NCBI GenBank assembly: GCA_963773835.1
Contig: CAVZCQ010000003.1
Coordinates: 310,001 to 374,000, forward strand
Length of the DNA stretch: 64,000 nt
Source of the DNA: JOPF136 sp963773835
GTDB lineage: Bacteria; Acidobacteriota; Terriglobia; Acidiferrales; UBA7541
Reading direction: 5' to 3'
The notes beneath the pieces were generated by a model that made no database searches, had not been told where the DNA came from, and saw only the letters and a list, made by a program, of their open reading frames with translations. Made by a program: the position numbers and the translations under genes. Below are positions 62,926-64,000 of this stretch, one piece after another. Numbering within the stretch: position 1 is the stretch's first letter; every line of letters begins with the position of its first letter.

Positions 62926-64000
62926 TTAAAACCTGGGGTGATAGTTGGGATAGGGCGGCTGCTTGTAGGTGGGGAGCGGGTGGTCCTTGAGAGACTGCAT
63001 GACGATGGCGACGGCCTTTTCGAGCGGGGGGTCGTGGCCTTCGCGAACGAGTTTGGGGTCGAGCTCGACTTCGACGTCAGGCGCGATGCCGTGGTTTTCG
63101 ACTTCCCACTTGCCTTCGGTGCCGTAGATGGCCCAGCGCGGGGCGGTGACGGTGCCGCCGTCGATCAGCACCGGATAATGTCCGATGCCTACGAGTCCAC
63201 CCCAGGTGCGCGTGCCGACGAGAGGCCCGATGCCGGCCTTGCGGAAATACCAGGGCATGGCGTCGCCGCCGGAGCCGGCAAACTCATCGATGATCATCGC
63301 CTTGGGCCCCTGGATGGCTTCCTGCGGCTCGGCGTAGGGTTCGCCCTCGCGGGTCAATACCATGCTGAGCACGGGGCGGCGGAGATAGTCGATGATGTAG
63401 TCGGCGAGCTGGCCGCCGCCATTGAAGCGCTCGTCCAGGATGGCGCCTTGCTTGCCCACCTGAGCGAAATAGTAGCGGTTGAAGTTGGTGTAGCCGGCGC
63501 CCGCGGTGTTCGGGAGATAGACATAGGCGATCTTGCCGCCGGACATCTGGTCCACCTTGCGGCGATTGCCTTCAATCCAGTCGAGATTGCGGAGCGCCGT
63601 TTCGCTTTCGATGGGCACGACGGTGACGTCGCGGGCGCCGGCGCCGTCCGGGCTGGGGCCGACGCGGAGGACGGTCTGCTTGCCGGCGGTTTCCTGGAAG
63701 AACGAGTAAATATTCTCAGGAGCGCGCAGGTCGCGGCCGTTGACGGCGAGGAGGTATTCGCCTTCCTTGACGTTTACGCCGGGCTGGGTGAGCGGGGCGT
63801 GGAGCTGCGGGTTCCAGTTTTCGCCGCTGAAGATGCGTGAGAAGCGATAGCGGCCGTTTTTGATGAGGTAGTCGGCGCCGAGAAGTCCGACCTTCACGGC
63901 CTTCAGTTCCGGCATGGTTCCGCCACCCACGTACATGTGCAGGACGTTGAAGTTGGCGAGCATGTCGCCAAACAGGTAGTCGAGGTCGGCGCGGCTGGTG
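62926..64000 (-). CDS. Tricorn-type protease (PDZ and S41-like peptidase part), N-terminus beyond window
   Basis: The C-terminal 358 residues are present; the frame is open through the right edge. TSRADLDYLFGDMLANFNV and SHMYVGGG-like (NVLHMYVGGG) match the C1 domain of tricorn protease. A PDZ domain (VNVKEGEYLLAVNGRDLRAPENIY) follows, then the C2 peptidase with ILDERFNGGGQLADYI and IIDEFAGSGGDAMPWYFRKAGIGPLVGTRTWGG, which holds the nucleophile Ser. The C-terminus ends GIAPDVEVELDP ... YPNYHPRF. Such large proteins degrade peptides and usually carry an N-terminal beta-propeller, expected beyond 64000. Confidence 0.88.
   Translation of the reverse strand, partial: TSRADLDYLFGDMLANFNVLHMYVGGGTMPELKAVKVGLLGADYLIKNGRYRFSRIFSGENWNPQLHAPLTQPGVNVKEGEYLLAVNGRDLRAPENIYSFFQETAGKQTVLRVGPSPDGAGARDVTVVPIESETALRNLDWIEGNRRKVDQMSGGKIAYVYLPNTAGAGYTNFNRYYFAQVGKQGAILDERFNGGGQLADYIIDYLRRPVLSMVLTREGEPYAEPQEAIQGPKAMIIDEFAGSGGDAMPWYFRKAGIGPLVGTRTWGGLVGIGHYPVLIDGGTVTAPRWAIYGTEGKWEVENHGIAPDVEVELDPKLVREGHDPPLEKAVAIVMQSLKDHPLPTYKQPPYPNYHPRF

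Overview
The window is a GC-rich bacterial chromosome segment that I place in the phylum Acidobacteriota (class Terriglobia-like). The grounds are a VWFA protein of the acidobacterial type, a 1232-residue Oar-like TonB-dependent receptor with an N-terminal carboxypeptidase-regulatory domain, LpxC (an outer membrane with lipid A), a tricorn-type protease and a complete 16S rRNA gene. No genus is claimed; the 16S gene at 61186-62716 would settle it. No phage, integrase, intact insertion sequence or CRISPR array is visible.

Layout. 1-3353: the end of an unknown gene and a large ACP / AMP-ligase / acyltransferase fusion. 3354-9494: a poorly populated stretch with a possible small transcription unit, then a zinc ribbon, an Ig/beta-propeller exported protein, a DUF1223 thioredoxin-fold protein translationally coupled to a PAS-SpoIIE phosphatase, and an SRPBCC protein. 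9495-11680: a decaying region holding a broken GH130 glycoside phosphorylase and a frameshifted Crp/Fnr fragment. 11681-14211: a minus-strand sortase locus (LPQTA-anchored surface protein, VWFA protein, class D-like sortase). 14757-22413: AsmA-like protein, Crp regulator, then a series of small membrane proteins, a glutamine-rich repeat protein, a phospholipase C-like protein and a SYLF protein, which looks like an envelope-stress gene set. 23128-25612: tyrS, purN and a VOC protein, divergent from a Cdd1-PadR pair.

27361-36264 is one long minus-strand housekeeping run, lpxC-glmU-purQ-purL-purF-lepB-purM, which joins lipid A and peptidoglycan precursor synthesis, purine synthesis and protein export. 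polA is divergent from it. Next come a cytochrome c, a rhodanese, a hicB antitoxin with a dead hicA toxin, map and tRNA-Asn(GTT). 42017-53509 has an M28 peptidase with a membrane domain and an MBL hydrolase (minus strand), then uvrA, a TPR protein, a ClC channel, a deoxyhypusine-synthase-like protein and a CPBP protease in a tight plus-strand run. 53794-60467 has mtnA, a PPOX protein, two small exported proteins and the TonB-dependent receptor.

61186-62716 is a complete 16S rRNA gene with its own promoter, boxA-like leader, a long leader/trailer complementarity and a strong terminator about 150 bp after its end. No tRNA or 23S gene follows; the next gene is a convergent tricorn-type protease cut by the window edge. 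This stand-alone 16S unit, the sortase/LPQTA pair, the toxin-dead HicBA locus and a dispersed family of paired palindromes are the most notable observations.
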